A stretch of DNA of 64,000 nt from Proteromonas lacertae (GCA_002245135.1 NGBS01000588.1:62001-126000); one strand, 5' to 3'. Shown: positions 11,740 through 23,328, numbered from the stretch's first letter. Numbers and translations: made by a program. Notes: a model not told the origin generated them from the letters alone.

Positions 11740-12818
11740 CTGGTTTTCTCAATGTTGATATTAATTGTATTATCTTTCTAAATCCAATCATTTTATTTAA
11801 ATATTCATAATCTTCCTTTGATAAATCTTCTTCACTCTTCTTCCTACATCTATTTGGAGATGAATGCACACTACTACTATTATTATTATTATATTGAATT
11901 ATTATTATTTATATGATTAAGTGGATGTTTTGATACACATATTCTTTGACCAGTTGTTTTATTATTTTGATTGTCTTCTTTACGATTTGTAGTATATAAT
12001 GAGCTGTAACTGGATTCGATTAATGTATATACTAGTTTACGATGGTAACTACTTAGTGGAGGTAATAACATGGTTTTTTCAGGTGACATTAGAAATTCAT
12101 CAATCTATATGCATATATAAGTATTATTATTATTAGTATTATTATTATTATATACTTTAGATTTTATATCTGCCAATACTACTCCATCTCTGTCTTCTTC
12201 GAATTTATTACTTAAATGATTGAATTTTGTAGATGAATGAGTTTGTTTGTATTTTGTGTCTAACATTTTACGATATTCTTTCTCTTTCTCTTGGGATAGA
12301 AATGATATACCGTTTAGAATACATCTATTTAAGTCGAATGTTGCTTCTTTTACTAAAAACCGCAATGCCCATACCTAAAGAAATAAAATATAACAAAATT
12401 ATACATCACAACAATAATAGGATTGTGTTTCATAATTTGAAGAAGGTTTACATTCTGGATATAGATATACTGAATAAGGTTTGGCGGTCCATTTTCTAAT
12501 GTATGCAATATGATTATTATACGTTCCAGTAGAATCTGATGGGAAGAAACAAGTTATTCCTATCTGAAATAGCATTATTTTAGAAGAACTATGAAAATAG
12601 ATACGCTTGTTACTTACTTGTATATTTCATTAAATATTCTAGTTTGCATCTATCAAATTATACCAAAATCTATATACTGTGTCGAATATACAGCCACTCC
12701 TCCATTGTTCGGTACCTAACCCTGAAAACTCTTCATCTATCGCTATGAAGTAAGCCTGTTTGATGTCATCCTCGATCTCTTTGCTAATCTTCTCAAAATT
12801 AGTATTATCTACATCCAT
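10662..12818 (-). CDS. PARN/PNLDC1-like 3'-5' exoribonuclease with C-terminal membrane anchor
   Basis: About nine exons. The first are 12678-12818, 12618-12649, 12471-12588, 12156-12374 and from 12104 down, all joining in frame. It starts with the DEDD nuclease motif FIAIDEEFSG (Asp28, Glu30) and continues with QIGITCFF, then VHNGLKDILLLVHHF, DTK-F-MVSG and HDAGFDSYMTG, which supply the remaining Asp and His-Asp ligands of the CAF1/PARN family. A segment after exon 4 resembles the R3H position, and the region about 10930-11240 corresponds to the RRM-like domain. The protein ends with one transmembrane helix (RIWFTFSVIVLLSLYIM). This tail-anchored layout is that of PNLDC1/Trimmer rather than soluble PARN. 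A one-base shift in an AAT run near 11895 needs checking. Confidence 0.78.
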
Positions 12819-12876
12819 TTTGAACTAGTGAAACGGATATTTATTCAAAAACATACTCAAATCAAGCTTTAGAAAA

Positions 12877-14757
12877 ATGAATGATGATAAGATAGAAGAA
12901 GTATAATTAATATTTTATATTGCAGGAATCAAGAGATGATGTTATGAAGAAAAGAGAGCAGAAGAAATTAGAAAAACAACTCAGAAAACAAGCTGCTTTA
13001 GCCAAAAAGAGTGGTACTCCAGCACCTACTACAGCAGCACCTGATGCTAAATCAGCAGCTGATGTGAAAGAGTATTTTATATAAGAATAATGTCTAGAAC
13101 TACAAAAACTGAATCAACTACTGTTGCTACAAATGAGCCACCATCACCACCTCAACCTCTAGAACAACCAAAACCAGAAGATGTGATGAATAAAAGAGAA
13201 CAAAAGAAATTAGAAAAACAACAAAGAAAATTAGCTGCATTAGCTAAACAAAGCGATAATAAACCAAAACCAGATATAACAGGAAATATAGAGCGAGTCA
13301 AGCCTTTAAATTTCAACGAAATACCACCTACTAATGCAGAAAAGAAGCAAAATCAAAATCAACAGAAGAAAAAGCCTCAACAAAATGGAAATAATAACCT
13401 CAACAAAAATAATAACAATAGCAATAATAATAACAACAACAATAATAAAAAGATAAGAAAAGAAAGTCAAGATTATGATAAATCCAAAATGAACAACAAC
13501 AACAACAACAATAACAGTAATAATAAAGAAGAAAACAAAAACGTTCTATTATTCTCTCATTTACCACTCGCAAAGAAATGTTCAAATGATTTATTCAAAA
13601 TATCTTATTTTGGTCATGGAAGTGAATACTTCTTTCATTTATTTAATTTATTTTCAAGTGGAAAGTTACATGGGACAAATACTCGTTGTTTAGCAATGCT
13701 TGATGCTGTGTTATTAATGATTGAAACATTTACAGTTCCTGAAACTCCATCCTCGATTGATTCATTGACATTTAATAGAACGAAGAGTTTATTGTCATTT
13801 TCTCGAGCTTTAGATAACGAATTGAAATATAATTTCAGATTATTGATGGAAAGTCGACCACTTTCATATTCATTGTATATTTTCTTTATATTTAATATAA
13901 TATGAATAGAAGAAATATAATTGGTGATATTCGAAGTATGCTACAAAAAATCAATACAAATTTATCAACTGAAGAATGTAAACAACAAATCAAAAGTGAA
14001 ATAAAAGATTATAAAAAAGTATATATTTCAATATTTATGTTTCTATATAAAAATAATAGAAAATCAACAATATGATTAAAGATGTAAGTGAAAAAGCAAA
14101 AAAGAAAATTCAAAATAATGATGTAATCGTAACATATTCAAAGTATATTATTATTATTATTTATTTATTTATTATTCATAGAAGCAATACAGTAATTAAT
14201 ACCTTTATTAGTGCTAAGAAAGATGGTATAAAATTCAAAGTGATAGTAGTTGATTCTCCTCCCTATTTCTATGGTAAAATAACCTTACAGAAATTAACTA
14301 ATGCTGATATAGATTGTAGTTATTGCTATTTAAATGGTTTATCTTATGTAATAAAAGTATATTAATATAATATATTATTGATTAGACATGTACAAAAATA
14401 ATATTACCAACTGCTTCACTATTATCAAATGGATCTGCTCTTAGTCAAGCTGGTACTGCTTCCATCGCAATGTTAGGTTCTTATTATCATATTCCTGTGT
14501 TATTTTTATGTGAAACTTATAAATTTACTTCAAAAATCAAATTAGATAGCATATGTGAGAATGAACTAGGTGATAGAAATGTGAATGATAAAAACAATGA
14601 AATGAATGATATAGACCATTTGAAAATGTTATCAATTCGCTATGATGTAACTCCAGCTCAATATATAAGTGTGATAATATCTGAAATACAAATGTTACCT
14701 CCATCTTCTGTTCCTGTAGTAGTTCGAGAACAAAAAGGAGAAGAAGTAGAGTATTAA
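12877..14757 (+). CDS. EIF2B4: Translation initiation factor eIF2B subunit delta
   Basis: Seven exons: 12877-12900, 12926-13071, 13098-13874, 13910-14018, 14060-14142, 14182-14356 and 14386-14757; introns run 25-41 nt. The N-terminal ~180 residues are charged and Lys/Gln/Asn-rich with two copies of an EKREQKKLEKQ-type motif, as in other delta subunits. The C-terminal regulatory fold is well conserved: GTNTRCLAML, SRPLSYS, VVDSPPYFYGK, ALSQAGTASIAM, VLFLCETYKF, NELGD, YDVTP and PPSSVPVVVRE. eIF2B is the GTP-exchange factor for eIF2 and the sensor of phosphorylated eIF2 alpha. Exon 1 starts 58 nt from the divergent PARN-like gene, so the two share a promoter region. Confidence 0.93.
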
Positions 14758-15153
14758 GAGAGTTTAAATAATTATTCTTTGTTATTTCAATAATATTATT
14801 GTTGATCATTTCTAATCTTCTGAAATTTTCGATTTGTAAGTTTGATTATGTGAAAAAATTTCTTATTATAAACAATATAAATATATACTGTATGTTTCTT
14901 TTTAGATAGGTATAAGTAAATGTCATATAATCTAAAATTACGTATTATAGTCATCTTAGTTAATGTATTTTATTCTCTAGTAGTGAATGATTCAAATAGG
15001 CACTTGTTCTACTCTCATCAATGCATAACATAGCAAAAATCAATTTTTTGCACTGATGAGGAAGACGCCGAAGAATAGCCCGAGGCGGAGCCATCAATCA
15101 GCAGGCTATGTTGCAATCATATTTAAGTTCTTTCGGAGTATAAGCAATTCCCA
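14758..15153. other. Intergenic, left edge of a foreign block
   Basis: The first part is AT-rich. About 14955-14996 (TAATGTATTTTA, then TAGTAGTGAATGAT) is a diverged copy of part of the palindrome arm at 16206-16250. From about 15055 the composition turns clearly GC-richer, with CCGAAGAATAGCCCGAGG. Short matching inverted elements, AACATAGC and GCTATGTT, lie at about 15027 and 15105. Confidence 0.45.
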
Positions 15154-15871
15154 ATGAGTCTTTTCCTTATACAAATTACTATGAGCATCTTTAAGCTAAG
15201 AGATTACATCTCCAATCCACTAAAACCAGAAGTTAATAACATTCAATTCGTGCCAGCTACAGAGGAAGATAAAGCCCACACTCCCCATGGATCTATCATC
15301 TATAAGACTACTCAGAAGCTTTACCTTATCGATGTCCGTGCTCCTGACAAATCGAAAAGCTCATTGTCTTTTACGGAAGATGTACTTACTCCAGGATCTT
15401 GATCAAGAGCATGGAAGGAGTCAGCCTATGGATATGTAACATTGTGATTCCATCTTAGGATCTTGATCACATCTGCCTAGTCACTCCCGACAATGACAAT
15501 CTAATTCCCAAAGTTACAACACTGGACTTAGAAGGCCAACAGATATCGATGAGTCGGACATAGCACCTTATCGTAGGTCAACAAAGCAAGAGACTTCAAA
15601 GGACAATGATCTTGATGATTGTGAATTATTGACTGTCCTCAAGAAGCTATCCGACGATGATAAACAATCACCAGTAAAGTCAACTCCGAGAAGAGCATCA
15701 CCAAAGAAGTCAAGTATCGGAGAAGAAGGAGGGAATAAGCAAGAGATTAATTGCCCTCAAGAACAAGTGCAAGTTGATGTACCTAGACGATATGACTTTG
15801 CCGATGATAAGATCTGTTGTTCCCCGTATGGCGGAAATCCCCGTATGGCGGAACTCTATATTGCAGAATGA
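15154..15871 (+). pseudogene. Unrecognised, GC-richer coding-like segment, broken
   Basis: Two short open stretches (15154-15402, 82 aa; 15629-15871, 80 aa) are separated by several stops. Base composition and codon use (GCC, CCC, GTC, CGA) are unlike every other gene in the window. The second stretch is basic and serine/proline-rich, and runs into the palindrome arm, where a 17-bp unit containing CCCCGTATGGCGGAA is tandemly duplicated (about 15822-15855). I recognise no domain. The best reading is a decayed gene of a transposable element or of horizontally acquired DNA. Confidence 0.35.
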
Positions 15872-16097
15872 TTCAATCAAAACTAATATGATATTCATGA
15901 TGTTCGGAGTTAGTTATTAACAAATATATAGTTAGTTTGTCATATGACCTACATCTGTGATATACTTTTTTATGAACTTCATTATTATCAATATTAAACT
16001 AATTTTTGTATATTTTCTATTTTAATGTATCAGTCACTACTACAGTCTAAAATACATTATCTAATATGAATAGAATTTACTATTTTTAATGTTAAGG
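15811..16097 (+). repeat. Left arm of a long palindrome
   Basis: Reads as the reverse complement of about 16171-16440 with only scattered mismatches plus a 17-bp duplication present only in this arm. The arm extends from GATCTGTTGTTCCCC to TTTTAATGTTAAGG. Confidence 0.88.
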
Positions 16098-16170
16098 TAG
16101 TAAAAAAGGAAATTAAATAGCAGGCTTGAGTGAGGCTTGAACTTATTTTTTCTTTTTTCTTTTTTGACCG

Positions 16171-16440
16171 CCTTAACATTAAAAATAGTGAATTCTATTC
16201 ATATTAGATAATGTATTTTAGACTGTAGTAGTGACTGATACATTAAAATAGAAAATATACAAAAATTAGTTTAATATTGATAATAATGAAGTTCATAAAA
16301 AAGTATATCGCAGATGTAGGTCATATGACAAACTAACTATATATTTGTTAATAACTAACTCCGAACATCATGAATATCATATTAGTTTTGATTGAATCAT
16401 TCTGCAATATAGAGTTCCGTCATACGGGGAATAACAAGAT
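16171..16440 (-). repeat. Right arm of a long palindrome
   Basis: Inverted copy of 15811-16097. The ~73-base spacer between the arms (16098-16170) is pyrimidine-rich on its right half and contains two GGCTTGA elements. The outer end (CATACGGGGAATAACAAGATC) marks where similarity stops. DNA outside this arm (16441-16560) is again GC-richer than the genome. Confidence 0.88.
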
Positions 16441-17444
16441 CATTGTAAGAAGCAGTAGTATGGGAATGACCCCACATTCATCACCTTCAAAGTCAAAGGA
16501 GCTGGAGGTGCTAGTTATAAGGCTTCACAGGAGCCGATAGTCCCGATATATAATTAGCTTAGTTGTTCTTTTCAAATTGATTATCTGAGTAAAGTTTCCC
16601 CCCATAATGAAACGGAGATCACCTAGCAATATTGAAGGGCCAGAGGTTACGTTTATGATATTAGAATTGAAAAAAGTCTTCTTAACGCTCAACGGCGCAT
16701 TTAGCTCAACGGCGCACAACATCAATTTTATCCTTTTTTCTGGAAATTGAGTGAGAGATAGATCTGGAAGTTTTTCTTCTTCTTCTATATAAGAATGTTC
16801 ATCTTCTCTTAAAGGGGATATATCTTCAAATTGGTCTATCAAATATTAGTCATATTATAGGAACTAAATTCTTTAGAATTACTATTTAAGTAGTCAGTTC
16901 AGAATTATTAAAACATCAAGTCAGCGCTATATTCAAATAAGTACACAGTTCATTAAATCATTAGATAGGAGTATGAAAATTTAACTAATTAGCATCATAA
17001 AAATACTAATTTATATAATAAATGGTTATAAAATTAGTAATAAAAACTCCTCATATAATGATATATTTCTAGAAACGGCTAAATTTCTTATGAGCCTGTT
17101 GTTTTTGAAGCTTATTGAAATTTATATCGTTACAATTTTGTAACATAATTTAATCATTAGTTACCATAATATCGAGAAATACATCAAATTTTGATTAATT
17201 ACCTGATTAGGTAATTTTAATCTAACTACGTCAGCATAAAGTTCAATCTATAACTCATACTGTGATGTAATTTTTTTAGTCTAATTCTTTATAGTTGTTG
17301 AGAAAAACAACTTCAAAGTCACAAAAAAAATAAAAGAAACTTAGAAAATTTCTTATAGTGTCTAAAAGATTTTTATGAATCGTCATATTTATTACGTCAC
17401 ATAATTTTTAAAAAAGTCATAATATTTTAAAAACAAAACATTAG
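16441..17444. other. Intergenic; weak coding signal only
   Basis: 16441-16760 keeps the foreign composition. It contains a short plus-strand open stretch (16606-16749, 47 codons) and a minus-strand one (16525-16842), neither recognisable. A direct repeat of AGCTCAACGGCGCA-type sequence lies at 16688-16714. 16850-17444 is ordinary AT-rich DNA in which I see nothing. Confidence 0.4.
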
Positions 17445-18951
17445 TCAATCATTTGCATCATATTTACTTACTAAATCTTCATATCCTAGATTCTTTAAAA
17501 GCCTTTTTAGTTCTTTTCTCTCTTCTCTTTCTTCTTCTATACTTACATACATATCAAGCTAAATAATAAACTAAATAACAAAATATACTGACCCAAAACG
17601 ATTAATTATTAAAATTAGAAGAAAAACTATCACATCTATGTAAGATCCTATGAAGAAGATTGTTCCACGTTTTACAAATATCACATAGTTCTCAATATTA
17701 TCACATGCATCTTCATTTAAAAAATCACACTATTAATTTATTACATTATATTTATATTTATTATACTTTATTCGATGAAATGTTATTTATACAACAATTA
17801 TCATAAGTTTCTGAAAAACTCGATATAGTACCACCAAACAAACCATAACCACCAATGTATGCTCCTGTGAAAAAAAAAGTATACGTACTTAAAAACCAAA
17901 TTGTATCATAATCTTTTCTAGTTTTACTACATATTATTTTATAATTAACTGAATATATCAACAAAGCAACTGCAAAGATTATTCTACCAATGGATATATT
18001 TTTGGAAAATAAATTAAAACCAATTTTGTAAACATGCGTCAAATCAAATATACTCCATCCAATATAAATTAGAGATAATATCTATTTATTTTATTAATAA
18101 TTATATTATACACTTAGTATTACAGACACTTTATACAGTTTTCTATTATACACTGACAATTCTCTTATAACTCCAACATATAGACCTTTCTTTAATTGCA
18201 CTTCAATTGATCCAATTCCTTTACTTTTTATTTTATTTTTTAATTTAGACAACTTTTCATTTTCAATTATTTTTTCAGATACTTTTCCTTCACTTTCTAA
18301 CATTTTTCTTGTAAATATTATATATATAAACTATAATTCATAATATATATATATTAATACAAATGTTAAAACACCATACAGCAGATAAAATAAAAATAAA
18401 AACACTGAATTAAATAGTATTTCATGAAATGGAATCATTTTTATATTCATCGATTCACACCCGTATTTATCCATAAAATCACATTTACTTGAGTTTATAT
18501 AATCTGAACAGCATTCAACCAATGTATCATTTATCTTCTTCTCCGTCAGTGCAAATAATGAATATGAATTGCAAAAAATTAAAGCAAAAAAAAATAATCC
18601 ACAGAAAATTGTGAATATATTGCAGTATTTATCACTGAAGTTTGTTACAGATATATATTCCCCATAATAAACATAAACTATCATTGATATTATCCCACAA
18701 CTCATCAATATTAAAGGATACACTCCTAAAGTTTTTGTAATTGTGTCAAATCCTATACAATAAATTATATTATTTCTTTAACAATACCTATAGTTGATAA
18801 TTTGTTGAAAACACTTATTCCAAAATAAAATAATAGCACCCACCATATCTATATACTATATTGTGTTTAATTATACTGTATTAATGACAATTACCACAAA
18901 TTGTCCAACATTTCGAGGATAATGATTATAATTAATGGTTAATTCACCCAT
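17445..18951 (-). CDS. Multi-pass membrane protein, about eight transmembrane segments
   Basis: A minus-strand gene with about seven short-intron exons starting at ATG 18951 (MGELTINYNHYPRNVG). Hydrophobic segments in order: IWWVLLLFYFGISVF, YPLILMSCGIISMIVYVYY, IFTIFCGLFFFALIF, SVFLFLFYLLYGVLTFVLIY, then a charged loop (18106-18303), ILSLIYIGWSIF, IIFAVALLIYSVNY, a glycine-rich span (WFLSTYTFFFTGAYIGGYG) and FFIGSYIDVIVFLLILII. An extracellular-type loop carries several cysteines and N-x-S/T sites. The acidic cytoplasmic tail reads EEEREERKELKRLLKNLGYEDLV, and a paralogous tail survives at 22.5 kb. I do not recognise the family; a receptor or transporter-like protein is possible. Confidence 0.55.
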
Positions 18952-19089
18952 AAAAAAAAAGATTATAAATCTTATGAAACGGTCAAAAGTATTATTTGTG
19001 TAGAAGGGAATCAAGAGTATATAATATCAAAATAATATTTTCAGACATTCAAAATAGTACAATAAAACACTTCAAAAGAATATTGATAA

Positions 19090-20340
19090 TAAGAATGATA
19101 GAAATTGGGAAATAAGGAGTATATTGATGCTTGTTTTATGTTCTTAATATAGCACGAAAGAAAGTAACACTATTAATAGAAAAAAGATCACAAAGATCAG
19201 AAGATCAGCATATGAGATCTGAACTAGCTTTGAAAGAGAAGAAAAATGAAGATTATCATCATCAACAAAGACTATTGTATGCGAGAAGAAGTGTATTATA
19301 TGAAAAGACCAAACAGAAAGAAGAACATGATAGAAAGATGAGAATATTAAAAGCGAAACAGATGGAACATGATAAATTACTTCGTCAAATATGTTCAGAA
19401 GAGTTCTTTTGGGTTAATGTATTTACCCCAAAGTGAGTTATACAATGGATTATGTATTTCATCTTCAGCTTTCTTTCATTTATCAAAAACAGTTCATTCT
19501 TTGAGATTAAATTTAGAAAATATGGATGATATCTTTTTTAAATTATTATTATTATACTAAAGAATTGGTTTATCATTAATATGAATTTACAGAATGGAAC
19601 AATTAATTTAAAACGATTTCCTCAATTACAAGAGATAATTATCAATCATTCTTCTTCACAATTAGGAATTGAAAAGTTCTCTGCTGCTTTATTAAATGAT
19701 TATAAATACATTTCATTATCTAAACTTAATCTATCATGTATAAATGCCATTCATATTATATTATTTTTATTAGATGCAAATATTGGAGCATTGGGAATGA
19801 GGATATTATGTAAATCCTTTAATCAACATTGTTGTATTAAATTACATTCATTAATATTGAAATCAACATGTTTGGGAGTTAAAGGATGTGAATATCTATC
19901 AGAATCATTGAGTAATAAGATAATGAATAATTTAGAAACACTGGATATTTCAAGTATATTTTATAGATTCTGTAATATGTATTTTTATTATATCTATAGA
20001 TAATGATATTGGTGTTAAAGGAATTTATTACTTAGTGAAAGCATGGAAGACTTCTTGTTGTTTGGAATTAAAACACATTGATTTAAGATGTATTGATTAT
20101 TGTATTTTATATTTGTAGATAATCAAATAGGAATAAATGGTTTAAGTTAATTGAAAGGGTTTTTACTGATGGGAATGTGCAAACAAATAGAAAATATAAA
20201 TATTAGACGTATTTATAAGATTTTTATATGATATTATTTATAGATAATAATCATGGGAAAGAAGGAATTGCTCTTTTAGACAATAACAGTGTAATTCAAC
20301 CATTGTTAACTTATTAATGTAATTTATATGATTTGTATGT
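19090..20340 (+). pseudogene. Degenerate LRR gene with one repeat per exon
   Basis: A charged N-terminal region (about 19150-19435, coiled-coil-like) is followed, after a one-base shift in a C run near 19430, by LRR-type sequence: EKFSAALLNDYKYISLSKLNLS, LHSLILKSTCLG, ETLDIS, KHIDLR, ENINIR. Four introns (about 19739-19773, 19951-20002, 20090-20118, 20200-20242) all enter the LRR at the same register in phase 1, so each exon is one repeat. An in-frame TAA (20148-20150) sits in the penultimate unit, and the last unit degenerates. It is related in structure to the intact LRR gene at 3.7-4.4 kb. Confidence 0.6.
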
Positions 20341-21443
20341 AGAATGCGATGAGATAATAAAAACATACAAAACTAAATAAAAATACACGAATTATAGTAA
20401 ATGACAGTTTACTTACAACTTCTATTGAACATAATCTCCATATTGCCTCATTTCTACAGCTGTAACAATATTATCAATTATCTATTTATTAATAAGAAAA
20501 ATCAAAAAAGGATACATAATAATTGATAAGGATGTTGTACTAAACTACATTAATAATGAAGTGAAGAAGAGAAAAATAGTAATGGAAAAAAGACAGAAAA
20601 CATCATACTAATGATAATATTATAACTTTTTTGAATTAAGATATTCTTATTGGAATTTATATTCTTTGTGTTAGTTGGATAAACAACTACAGCAATTGTT
20701 AAATGTTATTTACGATGATCATCAGAAAACCCTAACCCTAACCCTTTCTCCTTCTATTACTTCATCATTTATTCCATCTTCTATCATTTTTGTTGGTGTG
20801 ATTTATTCTTTTCATAATAATTGTGATGGCCATTGAGTTGAGTTGCTCTTGCCAGTAATGATTTACAAAATTTCTTGCATTGCTTTATTTTATTTTATTT
20901 TATTTTATTTTCTATTTCTACTACTTCTTTCAAAGTTTCTAAATCATAAAAACTTCAAACCTAATCTCTAACTCTCGATTTTAATGAAATTAAAATGAAA
21001 AAGCTTGATTAAAACAAGCCTGAAAATGTTTTGTATAGAATATATGGAGTTATAATTATATTAGATATTTCATTATAGCAAAATATTGTTATATATCATT
21101 TATATGAGTTATTATAAATGTAATATATCGTCACTAGAAGTAAATATTAAAATTGTTATTTAGATATAAAATGGGATAAAAAATGAGTGAAAACAATTAA
21201 ATGCAACTACAATATATTAAAAAAATAGTTAAATTGACAAATAATATATTTATTTGATAATTTTTCAGTAGGGCAGGAGTATAATGTGTTATATTGATAT
21301 ATATTGCTTAGTGATTGATTATTTTTACTATTTATTACAGAAAAACTAAATAGATAATAAAAAAGCAAAATGGACAAAAGGGATAGTTACAGGAAAACAC
21401 TGGATATTTTGAGCGTGTGTAAGGGACAAAGTTCTTCGACAAG
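20341..21443. other. Intergenic with interstitial telomere-like and (TTTTA)n repeats
   Basis: Contains CCCTAACCCTAACCCT (20729-20744, three units of the TTAGGG-type complement) and a TTTTA microsatellite (about 20885-20912). An inverted AAGCTTGATT / CAAGCCTG pair lies at 21001-21023. No coding region is supported. Confidence 0.55.
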
Positions 21444-21866
21444 CTAACTACGCATAGTGATATTATTGTCAGTACATATGCCTACAACTCGCTTTATAGG
21501 TATGTTATTCTTTTCTATTAATTCAATCATCTTTGCTGTGTTTTCTGCTGTTTCTTTTTCTTTGCATCTAATTGATTCTATAAAAGTAATTTCATTGCTA
21601 TTTTTACAAGCTATATTGTATATACTTTCATCTATTACATTTTGCCATTGATCCAAAATAACGCAGAACATATCTTCACTTTTAGAAAATTCGTCTAATA
21701 TTTTTACTCCTTCCTCATTTATCTTCTTCTTTAGCTTTATTTTGGGATTGATTGATCTGATCAATTCCTTAAAACTACTTGATTCTATGCTTCGAAAACT
21801 TGAATTTGTCTGTATAACATAATTTATTAACTTAGTGTTAATAAACCATTTGTTATAAATTAACAT
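21444..21866 (-). pseudogene. hAT transposase fragment
   Basis: The 140-residue open frame aligns with the middle of the hAT transposase at 35.7-36.2 kb: SFRSIESSSFKELIRSINP against AFRTIQSKSFKNLIYTLNP, then FCVILDQWQNV against ICIIVDAWKSV and VVGICTDNN against IVAVSSDNN. This is the catalytic-core beginning, with the Asp in CTDN/SSDN. Neither the N-terminal BED finger nor the C-terminal dimerisation region is present, and I see no terminal repeats. It is a different, older subfamily than the 35-kb element. Confidence 0.75.
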
Positions 21867-21884
21867 GAATATTATACCATTTGT

Positions 21885-22202
21885 TGCATTTGTGACATCT
21901 TGATTTGGTTAATTGGATTACTCATATACTTACCCATTTGCATGATAGTCTTTGCACTTGCTTGAGCCATATCATTGTAATTAGGTTAATTCATATTCAC
22001 ATACATGTTAGGACCAAACAAATGTTAATAATCTATTTCCCTTAAATTATTAGCAATTGGTATAGACAATGCATTGCCTTCATGTAGTGATTAAGATAAC
22101 ATAGAATCGATTGCATTCTGTCTCTCTAAATTTTTGGGCTCATAATTCAATTTACGAATGTCATTTTGATTAGGAGGAGTATCATAATCTAGTTTTAAAG
22201 TC
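21885..22202 (-). pseudogene. Open stretch interrupted only by three TAA codons
   Basis: On the minus strand about 106 codons run from TLKLDYDTPPNQND to NPINQIKMSQMQQM without other stops or shifts, but TAA occurs at 22091-22093, 22025-22027 and 21986-21988. Each lies where glutamine would fit (S_SLHEG, DY_HLFG, MN_PNYN). An intron acceptor-like TAATTAG lies just upstream and the hAT fragment follows directly. The family is not recognised. See findings for the competing explanations. Confidence 0.4.
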
Positions 22203-22499
22203 TAATTAGTGACTAAAGAAATATATGATGAAATGATATTTTTGTATGGAATTTTTATGGTAAAATTTATTTTCTTATTTTTGTGGCACATAGAAAATAG
22301 TTTTAATACATAATACGAAACTGTTGTTCTAATGTTAACTATCTAGAGAATATAATTTTAACCAAACTAGTTTTATATAATTCAGCACTATAATGTAGAT
22401 GTGCTTTTTTATTCCGTTTAAAATACGCACTATAAACACATTTGCAATTACAATATATAATTACCAATTAAACTACTATTTTGAAGTTTGATTTGTTAG

Positions 22500-22640
22500 A
22501 ACAGTCGATGGTCGAAACTGATATTCATTAACTAAATCTTCATATCCAAGTTTTATCAATAACTTTTCTAATTCCTTTCTTTTTTCTCTTTCTTCTTCTA
22601 TTGTAGATGAATGAGTTTACTAATAGAAAATTATCATAAT
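22500..22640 (-). pseudogene. Relic of the membrane-protein C-terminal tail
   Basis: Minus-strand translation gives EEEREKRKELEKLLIKLGYEDLVNEY, very close to the cytoplasmic tail of the multi-pass protein at 17.4-19.0 kb. No transmembrane exons remain upstream, so this is a fragment of a second copy. 22203-22499 shows nothing else. Confidence 0.65.
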
Positions 22641-22747
22641 CGTGAATGTGTTATTAATAATATTTCCACATACTTACCCTTACTACTCTTAAACAGAATA
22701 ATTCAAATCATCAACAAACAATGAAACACAATAATATAATTAATAAC

Positions 22748-23328
22748 TTAAGATTTCTTTACATTATGTCTTTTAATTTCTACAAGGAAATGGTTGTCTA
22801 AAATATATAAAACAATATATATATTATATACATGCATTCTCAGAAGCTTTTTTGACTTTATCATTCATAATATTTGCTAGTAAATGTTTAAATTTGAAAT
22901 TTTGAATTGACTTAACTTCATCAATACTAAGTGAACAGGTATTCTTTTCATCATATAACTTATATAAAACAAAATAATCACTATATTTCAAATGTTGACT
23001 TGTAAAATACTCCAATAATTCTTTATTAAAATATAATCTATTGGTTATGTCTTTACCACTCATCATTTCTAGAGTAATTAATTTCTTTGAATCACTCGCT
23101 ATTAAATCTTGAAGCACCACATTTCCCCATTGAATCTTTCTGAATAATCTACTGAACTTAGAATCTATAGTTTCAACTTCTTTTTTTATATTTTTATATG
23201 TCATCATTATATTGTAATAATAAAACAAACCATTCACTAGATCAGTCTCAGAAGATAGAAAAATTGTATCAGAAATATTGAGGCATTCTTCAACAAACTT
23301 TAAATGCAATTTAATAATATTATCTATA

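Noticed and set aside
16525-16842. 105-aa minus-strand frame
   Set aside because: No recognisable domain, overlaps a plus-strand open stretch and lies at the edge of the foreign block; not strong enough to call a gene.
21885-22202. The organism might use TAA as glutamine throughout
   Set aside because: Conserved genes here (Rpn1, NDUFA13, PDI, UGP, eIF2B delta) stop at TAA exactly where their families end, and none has an internal TAA after splicing.
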